The position numbers and the translations under genes were made by a program. A DNA stretch of 64,000 bases, taken from the NCBI GenBank assembly GCA_013396995.1, contig VWZP01003801.1, forward strand, positions 283,726-347,725. Reading direction: 5' to 3'. How positions within the stretch are numbered: the first letter of the stretch is position 1; each line of letters starts with the position of its first letter. Source of the stretch: Dicaeum eximium. Lineage: Eukaryota; Chordata; Aves; Passeriformes; Dicaeidae. Positions 48,133 to 61,600 of the stretch are shown here, in pieces. The notes under the pieces are model-generated. The model did not search any database. It was not told the origin of the DNA and worked only from the letters and a program-made list of their open reading frames with translations.

Positions 48133-51100
48133 CTTGTAAGCTGCTCCAGTTTCCCTGTGTATTTTTATAATGTATAAAACCCCATTAGAATCGTGCTGTG
48201 CATCTGGGGTCTCTTACCCTACAAATAAAGTAAAAGGGTATTGTTAAACTCTTGGGAAAACCACTGATTTGCTATGCTGGGGCTACAGCTGCTGGTATGC
48301 CTTTAGGGACATGATACAGCTCTACCTGTGTGGGTTCTATTGACTGCAGCTCTTGCAGTCAGTGAGCAAGCTGGCATTTTTTAGACTTACACTGTGAACG
48401 GATGTGAGGAAATAGGCTCTTGATTTTTGTGGAAATGACGTTTTCAGTGCAGCACAAGGGAAGGGAATAGGGAAATCCAAGTCACTGAGATAATTTTGAA
48501 ACTGTTTGCCCCCCTGTGAAATTTTGCTGAGCGATTTCAGAAGTGATGTTCAGCACAGCTTATCAGCTTAGCTTAGGAAGAACAAGAAATTAGAGAGTGA
48601 TGGAGGCCAACCTTCAGAGACCAGCTTTGTCAGAGAAGGCAGCTGCCAAGCAGAGCTTTATGTGCCTTGCAGGCAGTGGAGCAAGACTGTGGAAATCCTT
48701 ATGGCTCCAGCTTGCAGTAGCTGCTGCAGATTAACAAAAGCACAACCCTCTGCTGACTGCGTCCATCCTCGCATAGGTGTGTGCAGGCAGGCACAAAGAC
48801 ACACCCTCTCTGGAAGCACATCCGTATCTCAACTTTCCCACCTGAGGTAGCTCCAAACCTGCTCTGGGAAGATAAACAGGAAGGTGGATAAACCAGTGCT
48901 GTGATGAGATTATAAACCAGTGCAGTGCTCCCCATCTGGGATTAGTTTTTGCTGTGTCAGTTAGGGAGATGTGGGTGCACAAGCTGAAAGGTGCTGGGCA
49001 TTTGTGATGGCAGTGTCAGGAGGGGAGTGCAAGCAGCCCCCTGCAAAGGGAGCTTTGTACCCAGCCTGATCAGCCCTCAGGTCATGGGGCTGCATCCTTC
49101 CTATGGAAAATGTCTGTTGTCTTTCTTGTTCTCACTCTGTCAGTGCAGATTGTGAATTATGTGGATGTTCTGCAGGTAGAAAAGATGATATTGAATCTGC
49201 CTTTTTTATGGTTAACAATCCAGGGGCACTTTTCTCCAGGAAAAATTCGGGGTATCCAGTGGAGTTAGGCCAGCAACATGCTTGGCATGGCAGGCTGATT
49301 AGAAAACTTGTTTGCTTCTCTGTGAATAAACCCCTGACACTTCATTTCACTGAAACCCCCAGAGTGGTGTGCAGCTTCTTCCTGTAAATACTGGCTGATC
49401 AAGGATGCTAACAGCAGAAAGGCCATCCATTGCTAATTACAAAGCTATTTCTGCCAGGCCAGTAAAATGTTTTATCTACTCTTTGCTTTCAAAACTCACT
49501 GTATTTGCATGAATTGATAACAATTTCTTTGTCAGCTTACATTCAATACGATGGCATTTGAACTACAGCTCCCAGAGTATCCAACAGGAGCAGTACTCTA
49601 AAAATTCAGAAAAACACCAACAAACCAAGGAAACACCAATAAAAAAGACCCCTAAACCCCATAGCAACAAAGTAATAATCACTGCTAACATTTCAAGGCT
49701 TAATGCTTCAGCCATGGTACTTAATCGATAATTGAAATTGCAAGAGAAATGTAATGCTTGAAGTTCATGCAGTTAATTTTATTGCTAGTACTTGTAGTTT
49801 GATAGCAATTCTGAAATCAGTATGACTTTTTTTTTTTTTTGCAGAGAATGTGAAAGCCTGGAGTAGGTTCAACCAGAAACAATTCAGTATTTAAGTGGGA
49901 CCCATTGTTCTATGAGACATCAGGATTAATTCTATCCATTTCCCCCCCCAGATATAAATAAGATCTTCCCTGCCCCATTTGAGTACACTTCATGTTTGTA
50001 AAATGTTTGAGCTTGTATCTGTCAAAGGGTTCAGATGCTACTCTCACGTTTTATCTCTGTCCCACAGGTTGCCCTGAGTGCCAGTAGGGCTATGGGAGAG
50101 GCCAGAAGAAGGTTACAAAGCTTGTCCCTGCCTAAATCCTGTTCCTTCTCAATGAAACGTGCTCCTGCACTGCTTTCCAAGCTCTGTATCTCTGCTGCTG
50201 CAGGCTCCAAAGGAGATGTTAATTAAGGCAGGAATGTACTGGGGTGATTTGTACCTCTGTGTCTTCCCTATGAGCTCATCAGGAATGGGCTCCTCTGGGG
50301 CTTATGGGGGCTGCAGTGAAGGTGAAGTACACGACCTTAAGCTGGAAAAGCATTTGCAATGCTCTGGTTTTGTCTCAAGTCATTAACGCTTCTGTAATGC
50401 ATTTGCAGACTAGCCAAGAGGCAAACTTGGATGGCTGGATCCTTCAGAGATGTCTGTTTGTGCTGCAGGTGTCACTAAGCTGTAGAAAACTCGGCCTGAA
50501 TTAATGCCTTGGGCCTCAGTGGGGTTGGAGAGGCTCTCTGGGCAGTCCTGGTGGGCTTCCCTGAGAAGATGTAGGAGACCTGGAAAGGCAAGCACTGTGC
50601 AGAGAATTGAAGGGTTGTTATGTATGTCTTGCAAATGTATTTTGTCAGGAAATTGGCCTGACTCTGGCCTTAGAACTTCTCTTACAGGAGAGTCCAGGCA
50701 CTTTTGTATCATCCCACCCTCTTTTCAAGCTACTGAAGCTGGGCAACCCCTCCCAGAAAAACTCGTAAGCGTTGAATCCAAAGAAGAGTCTTATTAATTG
50801 CCACTGGCTTGAATAGTCTTGTCTTCTGTCTTGTTGGCTGGAGGATCTTCATCCTTATCACCTGAAGCAGCTCAGATGCAGGGTGGCTTTGAGCCAGCCC
50901 TCCTCAGGTGTCAGGGTGTGAGAGTTGGCAGCTTGGGTGCTCTCCATGTGCCTGTGCTCCCCCTGTTCCAATCCAACTGCATTTATGGGCACAGCAACGA
51001 ATATCACTCATTTTGCAGGCTGCCTTTGGGGGTGCTGAGTTCAAAGGTTCTTTTTCACAGAAGAATCTCTGATGCACATGCTGTGATCAAGAGCTCGTGC

Positions 51101-51259
51101 CTGGTTTGTGAGCCTGCAGTGTAAGCAGAGAGCAGCACGGGCCCTTCTCCCCTGAGCAGGGATCAGCACCAAAAGCTGCCATCCAAGCTGTCTCACTGCT
51201 TACTCAAACTGGCATCCTCTTGATCTCTGTGGGGGTGCTGACAAATGTAAGAGCAATGG

Positions 51260-51850
51260 TTTCTTTATATGAAAAACACCCAAATAAGCTAATTTTAGAA
51301 TTAAGAGTTATCCGATTGTTTTTCAAAATATCTTTGGTGTGTAGCTTCCGATGGCTGACAGGACTTTGGTGGGTTATTTAAATAAGAAAATCCTTTTTTA
51401 CCTTCAGTCTCATCCTTTAATTTATCAAGCTAATTAACTGATCTTACTCAGGGACACTTTGTTCCTAAGCAATGCCCTCCCCCATCTGAGTCATGGGAAG
51501 ACATCTGTGCACACAAAGGGTATGTTACTCCTATCCTGTAAATTGTATGCAAGTAGGGTGGTGCTTTCTCATTAATCTGGCTTCATTTTAATCTTTCTTT
51601 CTTTACCCCAAGCTCAGCTGAAGTACATCACAGGTTCTTCAGCTAATTAACACGATTACAGCTGTCTGCATCAGGTTGGGAGATGGAGTTAGAAGCTGTC
51701 AAGATCCCAATATACTGGAGCCTCATTACTGAGTCTCCAGTGCAGCCACATCTAATGAAATTCAAACAGATCAGGTTAAATTAGATTAGCTAATGGAATT
51801 CTCATCTTCTCAGTTTAATGTAATTCTGAACAGTGACTCTTTAGTTTACT
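51260..51850. promoter_or_regulatory. Candidate conserved regulatory element rich in homeodomain-type sites
   Basis: An AT-rich, non-repetitive stretch carries repeated CTAAT/TAATTA cores, for example AAGCTAATTAACTG near 51427, CAGCTAATTAACACG near 51641 and TTAGCTAATGG near 51785. A CAGCTG-like E-box is also present at about 51660. Such composition is common in vertebrate intronic enhancers. Without alignment to other species this is only a candidate. Confidence 0.25.
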
Positions 51851-54800
51851 TACAAAATAGATTTTTTTGTAAGTTTCTTTGAGTTGGTAACTTCTTGACC
51901 CTGCAGGCCTGAGCTCTTTGGACCTCTGACAAGTTAATGTTCAGCATCTGAACTCTGTGGGCTTGGTTGGTTGGTGGCTTTTGGGGACCGTGTGCTAGAG
52001 GACCTGGAAGTGACTTGGTGCTGGGAGAGGAGGCTCTGCAATGCTCTTTGTTGGTGTTTGTGGGGTGGCCCCAAGGGACTTGCATTGTGGATGTCTCCTG
52101 CCCTCAGTGACTGTAGCTGGGATAGAAAAACACAGCAACTGCCTGTGCCACAGCTCCTGTACCTCAGTGCAGAAACAGAGGGGCCAGAAGAAATAGCCTC
52201 TGCTGCACCACACTTTGAAATGTTTGATTTGTGCTATTAGCAGCTCAATCCTTTGTCCTGGCACTGAGAAAGAGGAAGGATGGAGCATGAACCTGATGGC
52301 TAACTCCAATGGGCTGGTGCTCTTGTTCCAAAGTAGACAAATTTCTGGAAATACAGTGGTGCTTGTTTCTCCTGCAAACTAGGGGGGAGAGGATATTGTG
52401 AAATATTCATTTTTTATAGAGGCAATGTCTTGCACAGTCCTGTAGCAATCCTCATCTCTGGCAGCAAAAATAGCAATGCCAAAGTGAGTTAGAGCAGTCT
52501 TCAAAGCTTCATGGGGAGCTGCAAAGTTGTGCAGAACTCAGCAAAGCTGCTGAAGTGTCTTTGCTGTGACCCCTTTATGTAAACAGCAAGGAGACAGGCA
52601 AGATGTAATGGAAGGTCCCTGCCTGTCTGTCACTGGCTTGGTGTGACAGCCTGTGCTGGCGGAAGATGCAGAGTCTGAAGACTTGCAGGGGTGGCAGGGT
52701 CCCAGTGCCTGCTGCGGGTGGCTGTGCTGCTTCAGGATCCCTGGTGTTGTGTGGCTGCTGCTAATCCTGGAGTGACACTGGATCTTGGTGGAGGGTCACT
52801 GGATCTTTGGCAAAAGCGGCCTCTCTGTTCAACTTAAAGAGCAAATAGTGTGAGTTAGGAAAGGATTTGTGTCCTGGTATCCTCTTACCAGCAGGGAAAC
52901 CAGGGAGGCACACAACAGTTGGATAAGAGTGAGAAAGAAATGCTGTTTCTTGTATTTTTCTGTCTTTACAGAAACTGCTTCACTTCTTGAACTCTGTCAG
53001 TGTGGCACCTTTTGCAAGAGCTAAATTCACTTAATTTGCAATGGCATTGAGTGTGGATACTTGGTGTTGCTGTCTGACAGCACAAGGGCTTTTGACAAGT
53101 TGTTGGGGCTGTGTTTAACTCAGATCCCCGCTTTTCCTGACTGGGTGGTGTCTGCAGCCAGCACATCAGTGTTTCTATCCCACTGTCATGATCAGAGTCC
53201 CACCATAATCACATGAAGCTTTTGAGTCTCTTCCCCAGCTTCCAGCTAACTGAACAAGTTTTGATTAGAAAAAAAGTAACTTCTGGCCATACAATGGCAC
53301 TCCTAAGGGCTTTAAGTGTGGTGGACTTATCTCTCCTTCCTTAACATGAGTTTTCTCCGCTGGAAATCCCATTGCCATCATAATGTTGTTTTCATTGCTT
53401 CACTGGGAGTAGTGAGGTTAACATCTCGAGCAACAGCTAAAGTAGACACAAGCAAATAGCACAATAGCTTAATCCCCTGGAAATTACTCTTTCAGTACAG
53501 AGTTATGTTTCCTTTTTATTTCCCCCTGCTTTCTTTTAAAAGGCAGAATTACATTTCATTTACAACTGGGCCAAGGACCTGTAGTTTGCTGCTTCTGCAT
53601 GCAGAGTCACAGAATAATCCTCTAGATATTCTTTTCCCAAGGGGAATTTCCTGGTTAGAAGGTTGTGAAACGTTGACAATGCAGGGTGGAGCAGTTCAAC
53701 CACAGTATCTCATCTTTCTTCAATGTGGCCCATTGCAAATAAGGTTCCTCAGCGGAGCAACATCTCTCTGGTCCTGTGGTGGAGCTGGGAGGAAGTTCAA
53801 GTTCTCATTGCAGAGAGGAGCAGCTTCCAACATACATAAATATCCACTCCTCCTCTGTTGATCCTACCGCTTTCCCTATAAACAGACACACTGTTGCTCT
53901 CCAAGTGAGCCATCTGGGTTTGACAGATGTCGCTGGCTTTTTCTGGACCCATTGTTAAATGGGAAAAAGAGAGGGAATATTCTGAGTTGCAGGAAATAGC
54001 TTCTGATGGCAGTCTGCAATTTCATGGGCTGGGAGATGAACTGCCCTTCTTTCCTTCAATTGCCATCATCTTCATTGATTGTAATCTGCATTCTCAGTCT
54101 GGGAAAAAATCACTTCTTGTGGGAAGTCCTGGAATTGTCACTTCTTGGAGAAGGAAGATGAGGTATATTTTTACCCGTGATGCAGAGCTAATGGGCTTTT
54201 TGTACTTCTGAGAGATGTAGCGTTGGTTTCTGAAGCTGTATAGTGAAGTCTATAAAGCTCTGATCTGGGACTAAGTTCCCATACTCTGGATGCCTTTTAC
54301 CCATCCTGATCCCAACACTTGGCAGATGCTGGTACAAGGTAAAGGTCCCCTCCTCTCAGTCTGAGAGCTACATGTACTGGCATATTCTTGAAGCCTCTTT
54401 GAATAATGATACTTGGATCTTAATGTAGAAAAATTCCTGTGTCTGATAATTTCTGACAAATTGTGAAGTTAGTAAAGTTGACATTATGGTTAAATACCAA
54501 CATCAAATTTCAACATTACCTTACCTTTATTTTTCTTAATTTAATTTTTTTTTATATTGTTGATGAAAGCATGTGAAATACATCAACTTTCTGAAAGCCA
54601 TGGTATTAAAAGTAGAAGGGGAGGAGTGTATGAAGTGCTAAAGGTCATACATAAGAAGTGAATTTCAAGGAATTTATTCAGATGAGAGTCTGTGATGAGA
54701 TGCTTTGTTTTTCCTTTCTAATGTGTGTGGGGGTGAAGTTTCAAGCTCTGTTTGACACACACACAGGTTTTCCTCTCCTTGGAATTTTCTGCCACACTTG

Positions 54801-56939
54801 GTTCTGCTGGTGGTGTTTGAGGCATCTGGCACAGGTGTGGCACAATGTGTGGTTATGGGCTGAACATGGACATATGAACATGCAAATTATCATAATCCTT
54901 CAGTGTGAGCAAAGTCTGAAGAGCACATTTAGGACAACTTGGCTAAAATAGCAGACTTTATGCTTGCTTTTAGAGTTTATTCAATTAGCTTAAAAAAGGA
55001 GGAGAGAAGCGAGGGGAGCACTGTAATTACTCAATCCTGCATGTGTGGCACCACACCAAGTGTGAAATTGTCAAAGATAGAAGTTGGCTAAAGAAACCTG
55101 TAAATCCTGAAGTCTTGTTTCTTCCTCTGCATTACCTTCCCTGTGAGAGTCAATAAAAGGTGATACTACATAACAACCTCTGTTCAACTCTGAACCCTGG
55201 ATCCTTGTCAGCCTGTTGGAGGATGTGTGTGAAAAGTCTTTGTAGAGATTGCTGCTGCGCTCCCAGATTTGACACCAGCTGTTGCTCCCAGCTGTTCTGT
55301 GTTTGTGCTCTAGAAGTGTGGTTTTATTTTGTCAGTTTTAGATGTGTTTCTAACACAAAGGTTCCTGCCCTGCTCTGTAAACATTTCTGAAAAGGTTTTG
55401 TCCCTACTGTGTGTCCCGTAGTAAAATGTTTCCTTGCAAATGGTTCTGGAATGGAGCTCTGGGTTCATGCTTTCATGTGACTCTAGGGAAAAATGGCAAT
55501 TTCTACAGAAGGAAAGGACTGTACAATAATTGTAAGGGAGAACAAACAGAAATTAAGTGGCCAGCATTTTGTATCAACAGATGTTTTCTCAAGTTAAAAA
55601 CAAATTGTTCAAATGATTTGCATTTAAGGCGGGATTTGGGGCATGCACAGAGCTTTGAGTACCTTTCCCCATCCATCTGCCCCTTCTGTGCTCTGTGGCA
55701 TCCCTGAGCCTTTTGTAGGAGCAGCAGAAACATCAGCTCAGTGTGTGGCCACCCTGGCGAGCTACCACAGCTCCCTTAGGTGTGGTAAAGTTCTGGTTGT
55801 TTTCTTCCTCTCCCTGCTGGACTCCCTCTTGGAGCTGTTTTATCAGCACTAGATTATTGTGATGACCTTGCTCCTCCCTACTCTCCAGCCTTCTCTCCAG
55901 CCCCACTGCTGTGCTCCTTTTTTCTTTTTTAATTTTTTTTTTTTAATAGCTTGTTTGATGTGTGTTCTCTGATGGAACAGGAATAATCCCAAAGTGCTTT
56001 ATCCTGCTGAGTGCTGGGGCTCAGCCTGGGACAGTTCCAGAACTGGCAGTCTGTCTCCAAGAACTGAGCCTTGAAGGGTCTTGTATTAGGGTGAAACAGG
56101 CAAAACTGGGAAACACAGAGTGTTGTGGGGTCAAAACTTCAGTACCCAGACTGGAAGGCACAGAGTCTGTAGTGCTGAATAGTGTGAGTGATATTGGCTT
56201 GATGCATTTATTTTGCCCATCAAGATGAACTTGCTGGAGGTGTCTAAAAGCAGAACTTTTACTGGCTGTGCTGAAGAAGTGAATGTTAACATGGAGTCTG
56301 GGATTTCCAGTGGGCTCCATGGAAATGACATACTTAAATCACTGTAAATGGTGGCATTCAGTTCCCTCCGGAGATACTTAGAGCCCTACCCTGCAAATGC
56401 AAATCGATTACAGCTTGGTGAAGAGAAGTGTGATAAAGGGGTTTGAAAAGCTCAGTGAGGGATGGGAGGCCTCTGCAGAGAGGGATCTGTGTGTTTAGGA
56501 GCTGAAATGCTGTCTGAATCAGCAACTGGATGAATTTGATTTGATTCAGGGGTCAGTGCCCAAACAAATATTTTCAATAAGACACTGATAAGCCTTTATT
56601 AAACTTACACTGAGGCCACCCTGTTCTGTCTGAGACAGTGAAGGAAAGAGGCTCAAGATAAAAGGTTTGCATTAGTATTGGTAGTTATGTTTGGGCAAGG
56701 GTTTTTTTTTTTGGCCTTACATAAAGGGAAAACATTAAAGAGTGGAGGAGTTGTCTGTGAGATGACAAAAGAGACACTTGGGACATAATTTTTCCTTTTG
56801 CATGAATTTTTAAAACACCTGAAGTTAAAAAAGCATTGCCCTCAATAGTGTCCCATGAAACTCAGAATTTGCTTTCAAGTGAAAACAGCTGCAAACACAC
56901 ATGGAGAAGGAGAGGGCAAAATGCTGCTTTGAAGGAGTT

Positions 56940-57890
56940 AACAAGCATGTGGAGCAGAGTGCTCTGTTGGTAAAGCCTGTTTGGATTTTTCAAAGACATT
57001 AATCAAAGTTCCTCGCGGAAGATGTTTAAGGAAATGAAACAGCAGTGGAAAAGAGAGAGAGGGTTTTAGAAGAAGAATTGGTTAAAAGAAAAGAGACCAG
57101 TACAAGTAAATAATGCATTTTCCTGGTGGAGAGAAGCCACCAGCAGAATACTGCAAGGTCTCATGCTGATACCTTCTATGTTTCAAATATGAATCAGAGA
57201 CTTGAAAAAGGAATAAAAAAAAAAGAAGAATTTTTGGCAACACAGCAAACTATTTGGGGTGGTAAAGACAGGCAAGGACGTGCAGAAGGATATTCTGAAA
57301 CAGAATGATGGGATGCTAAAATGACAGATGAATTTCAGGGTAGGAATATGTGAAGAGATGCACATAAAAGTAATTCTGCATGTACATAAGGCAATGAGCT
57401 GTGAGATGTCAACAGGCTCTGGGGGCTTGAGGTTCTGTGTTCTCTAGAGCTCAGTGGTAGTATTAGCTCAATACTCAGCAGTGATGAAAACCAAATTCAA
57501 TATTACAAGTTATTAGCAAAGGCAGTGGGAAGAAAACACGCTGCAGCTGTGTAAGCTTGTGTTTGCACTGCCTCTTCTTCTTTATCTCCTGGCTCTGGAA
57601 CAAACCAAGAGAACTGGAAAGAGTCTCAGGGTAGGGTTAAATCAGAGGTATTGGGTTGTTTTTCCACTAGTAATTTTTAAGGAAACTTTAAAGAAAGAGA
57701 ATGGCTAGGGTGGAATACAGCAGCAGTCTGTAAAAACCATCAGAGGTGGTGAAGGTAAATAAGGGAGTGATTTCTGGTGGTCCATCTCTATCAGGTCAAG
57801 GACAAGATTGCAAGTTTTGCTGGCAAGGGGGAGGAGTGCAGTTGTAGCAGAGCATGTGAAATAAAGTTCTAATCATGGGTGTTGTGGCCT
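56940..57890 (+). mobile_element. Ancient CR1/L3-like LINE ORF2 fragment (reverse transcriptase)
   Basis: A diverged plus-strand copy follows the order of CR1 ORF2: AATTGGTTAAAAG (start of the 'W-L-K-D-R' region), GGAGAGAAGCCACCAGCAG, ATGAATCAGAGACTTGAAAA, then the position of the catalytic F-A-D-D motif, now FLATQQ, then CAGATGAATTTCAGGG and GAAGGTAAATAAGGGAG. The catalytic aspartates are lost and stops and frameshifts are frequent, so it is dead. The family assignment is from recall of old amniote CR1 consensus sequences. Confidence 0.65.
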
Positions 57891-58625
57891 TTTTGTAAAT
57901 GTCTAGGAAGCTTTTAATGAAAGGTTAATTGAGTGGTGGATTGGCAGAAAGGTATCCTGGGAGAGAAAATGGTGAGTGCATGACTGGAGACAAATTGATT
58001 TGATTTCTGTGTACCACAGTAGGGTGGTAATCCATGCTGTTCCCTGGCTGGTGTGTACTGAAATTGCAATGCTGCTGTTCAGCCCAGGCTGTCTGGCTGC
58101 TGTGGCATAGGTGCCATTCACCAACCTGTGCCATTCCTGTGGCTTGGTTTGAGTGTGGAACTTCAGCCTGATGGAACATGTAGGTCTTGGGAGAAGCATT
58201 CCCTGGGAGATCTGGGTGTCTTGCAGACCCAGCTTGTTGTGGGAGATAATTAGCTCCATCAACCTTGTTGAAATCTGTTCAGGGTGGGGCTAGGAAGCAG
58301 TGGACTTCACTGCTTTGCTTCTTGTCACCACCTGTGCCATGGCATTCTTACACTGAAGGAACAAAGCAGGTGAGATAGACTTCCAAGCACAGTATCTGGA
58401 TTTTATCTCTGTTAATAAAAAGACAAAAGTTAAAAGGAAACTCTAGAAGGGGGAACAACCTTCAAAATAACTTCATTTTCAATCTGGACAAATATCTTGA
58501 AGATCTCAGTGGTTGTTGCATCAAGCTGAGATCTTTCTCCTTGCTCAGGGCAAGTGTTACCTTGTCAGAATCTGTTTCTGGGATCTGAGTGCCTGCCAGT
58601 AATAGGGCTGGGGACCATGTCAGGC

Positions 58626-58641
58626 TTTTTTTTTTTTTTTN
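58626..58641. other. Poly-T run with ambiguous base N
   Basis: Fifteen T are followed by the only N noticed in the window. The true run length is uncertain here. Confidence 0.9.
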
Positions 58642-61600
58642 TCTTTTATTTCTAATATAATTGTCTGCATTTCATGAATCATCTCTGAGGTTGCTGCTGT
58701 AGTTTTGTGTTTCTGGGCTACACCCTGTGCATGCTATTTTGGCTGCTGCTCGCCCAGGTACAGATCTGCTCTCTCTGCCACAGAGTGATTTCTTGACAGT
58801 GAGGGTCAAGTAAAGTTGAGCTGGGTCAAAACTCACCAGATAGATGCCAGGTCTTATTTAGAACATCCTACCTGGTGTTCTGTTGGCATTTGGGCATGGT
58901 AGAGACCTCTGCATTATGTGCTAAGAACATATGGCTGCCCTGAGAATAAAATGGGTATTTTAATGAGCAGAGTTTGTCTGCTCACCTAAACATTTGACTG
59001 AATGGATGTTCAGTGCACCTGGCTATGTACAAGGCTGAGACTACAACTGGTCTCCCATTAGGCTTCAGCTCTTTGGATTTACCCCTGGCTGCTGTGAATT
59101 TTCTCTCCTCCAGAATTACTTTGGTGATGTGAGCAAGAGGACTTGACCTGTGCTTTTGTGACACTCTTTTTCAAAACATCAGCCCTTTTTTAGATCCCAG
59201 ATTGCTTTTCAGTGCACAAGCTTTATTCAGACATCAATCACTCACTTTTTGTTAACTATTTGCCTCTGTTTTTCTAGCCTTTAAATTTTGGATAATTTAA
59301 AGTACTAGTGTCTGTTAGAAATGCACGTTACTCTCCACTTTCTCATTTATTAGTTCCCATGAGATCCTGCTGTTAGCTGCAAGCCAAAAAATTTAGACTT
59401 GGCCAGACAAAAAGGCCTTTCCAAGGGGTAGCTGGTGGGAGCACTGTAGTCACAATACTCCCAATACTTCTGCTCTCTGAGAAAAACCACAATATAACTT
59501 TCTTCATCAGGCTGAATTTGTAAACTATAACAAATTTTAGTTGTTCAAACATTTGTCTACTATTGGCTTTTTCTGAATTGTTGTAATACAAAAATGTAAT
59601 GGGGAAAAATAAGCTGATAATTATAGGCTGAATATATTCTCTCTGAATCTGAGAATTAATAAATCCAGGATAAAAGAGTCAAGGCAAATAACATTTGCAA
59701 TATCTTATAATAACCCACTGGCCTGGTGATGTGAATGGGGTAATACAGAGGAAGATATTTAACAATGTGCTCTTACATGCTTGATAGGGCATTTGCAGCA
59801 GCAAAGTCATGTCTTCTCTTGTATGCTGCTGCTTGTGGACCAGCAGTGTTTGCTAAATGAAAACCTACATATGTTAGAAAAGGTCAAAAATGTCCTGGAT
59901 TTTGCTAAGTTCTCTGCTTTGAAACAAAAGCCCTGGAAAAATGCATGACATCTGAAACTGTGCAAATTTTTCAGGATGCTCTATTAATTCCCTGATGAAC
60001 AGCCAAAGTGAAGTCCCTCCTGGTGCAGGCAGGTGACAGTGAGCAGGATGAGCCCTGATGAATGTAGATGAAGTTTGAGCCACCTTGCTCTTGTGGAGGT
60101 CCCCGTGCTCTGTGTCATCCTGGGGCTCTTGGGTTGCAGACTGGAGGGGCTGCCATGGCCCTCCTGAGCTCAGGGTGTGGATGGGACTGTGCTGTCACAC
60201 AGGCTGCTGTGGCCCCTCTGTGATTAAAAGCATGTTGTCCTCCCTATCAACACCAGCACAGACTCATGAGCTGGCACTATTAGCATGTGTGGTTTCCCCT
60301 CACACAGTGCAAGTATAATTATCCTCTCTCAGCAGTGCAACTGCTTCTGTTCCCTCTGATTTATGGAGGCAAAGAACTCATTTGAGAGGATGAGTCAGAA
60401 GTCATTGAGCTCCAGGGGGCTGTATTTCATGGCGTCTCCTCTCTTTATTTTTGCCCTGTACTGCATGTCATGGTTACCAGTTCTTTGGCCTTCCAGGGAA
60501 TGTTCAATAAAGCTTAGGAATGAGCTCAGGTCTTGGTTCATGTTTAGAAACCAACCTGGTTCTGTAAATCAAGAATATGATACAGTGATAATCTTTCAAG
60601 CTTTGTAATATTACCACAAATACAATATGATTAATAGTTGGCTATTCCCAAATACTTGGCACCTTCTATAAAATGCAGGGTGGGTGTGAGAGCTGCTTTG
60701 CAGGGAATTCCATATACAGCTGCTGCTGGAGGGGGGTTTGGCAGCTGGTGAGCTGCAGGGAGTGGTGCTGGGTTTAGCTGCAGAACATGAATTAAAGGGG
60801 ATTCCTAGGTAAAACTGAAGCTCCTGGAAAGACAGAGTCCAGGGAAAGCTTTAGGGAAGTTCTTGTGCTTCTGCAGAGGAAGCCAGATTTCTGTGTGTCA
60901 GTTTGTGTGTGAGTGTGATGCTGGTGCTTGAGTCATGCAGACAGACCCCAGGGGATCAGGGATTGGTGGCATAGCCTGGGCAAAGGTGGGACACAGAGCC
61001 ATCACTTGCTGAGCTGTTGTAAGCAATAGATGGGCAGCAGACATATTTTGCATGTTACTGGTGAAGGTCTGTGGGCTTGACCTCTGCACGAAGCTTTGAG
61101 AAGGTTTTTGAGTCCTGCAGTGGGTGAGTATCAAGGCAGCATGAAGACCTGCAGTGGTTTGAGCTGCTGGCTGACCAGCTGGCAGCAAAGAATGAAGTTT
61201 TTATTGCCTTCTTGAAATAATTCCGGTCCTGTTGTGGCAGTGAGTGAGGCACTGGTGTTCACAGGGGCCTCAATCTCAGAGGCAGGATTTGAGCTGAGGA
61301 GCCAAATAATCTCCCCTATCTTTTCTAGAAAGGCATGGCAACAATTAAGTGGCAATCAGTTCATCTGGAAGCCTTGGGTGGTACAATTCAAGTTGAGATG
61401 TCTGCTTTTTTTTGCTGGTTTGGTTTGTCCTTCTTGTGTATGTATTCTTTTCTTAAGTTCAAAATTCTTCCTGCAGAACTGCTCTGGTGACAGGAGAGGG
61501 TGAGATGGCTCGTGAGGTGCCCCCTTCCCCTGCGAGTTTGCTCAATGCCTTTGCCATTGGCTGAAAATGCTGCCAAATTCAATTGCTGGCTTCTCCCAAC

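Larger units (their letters stand above)
47391..56939 (+). other. GRIP2: GRIP2 intron 1, fourth part
   Basis: No exon recognised. Includes the palindrome at 48107-48132 and the homeodomain-site-rich stretch at 51260-51850, listed separately. Confidence 0.5.
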
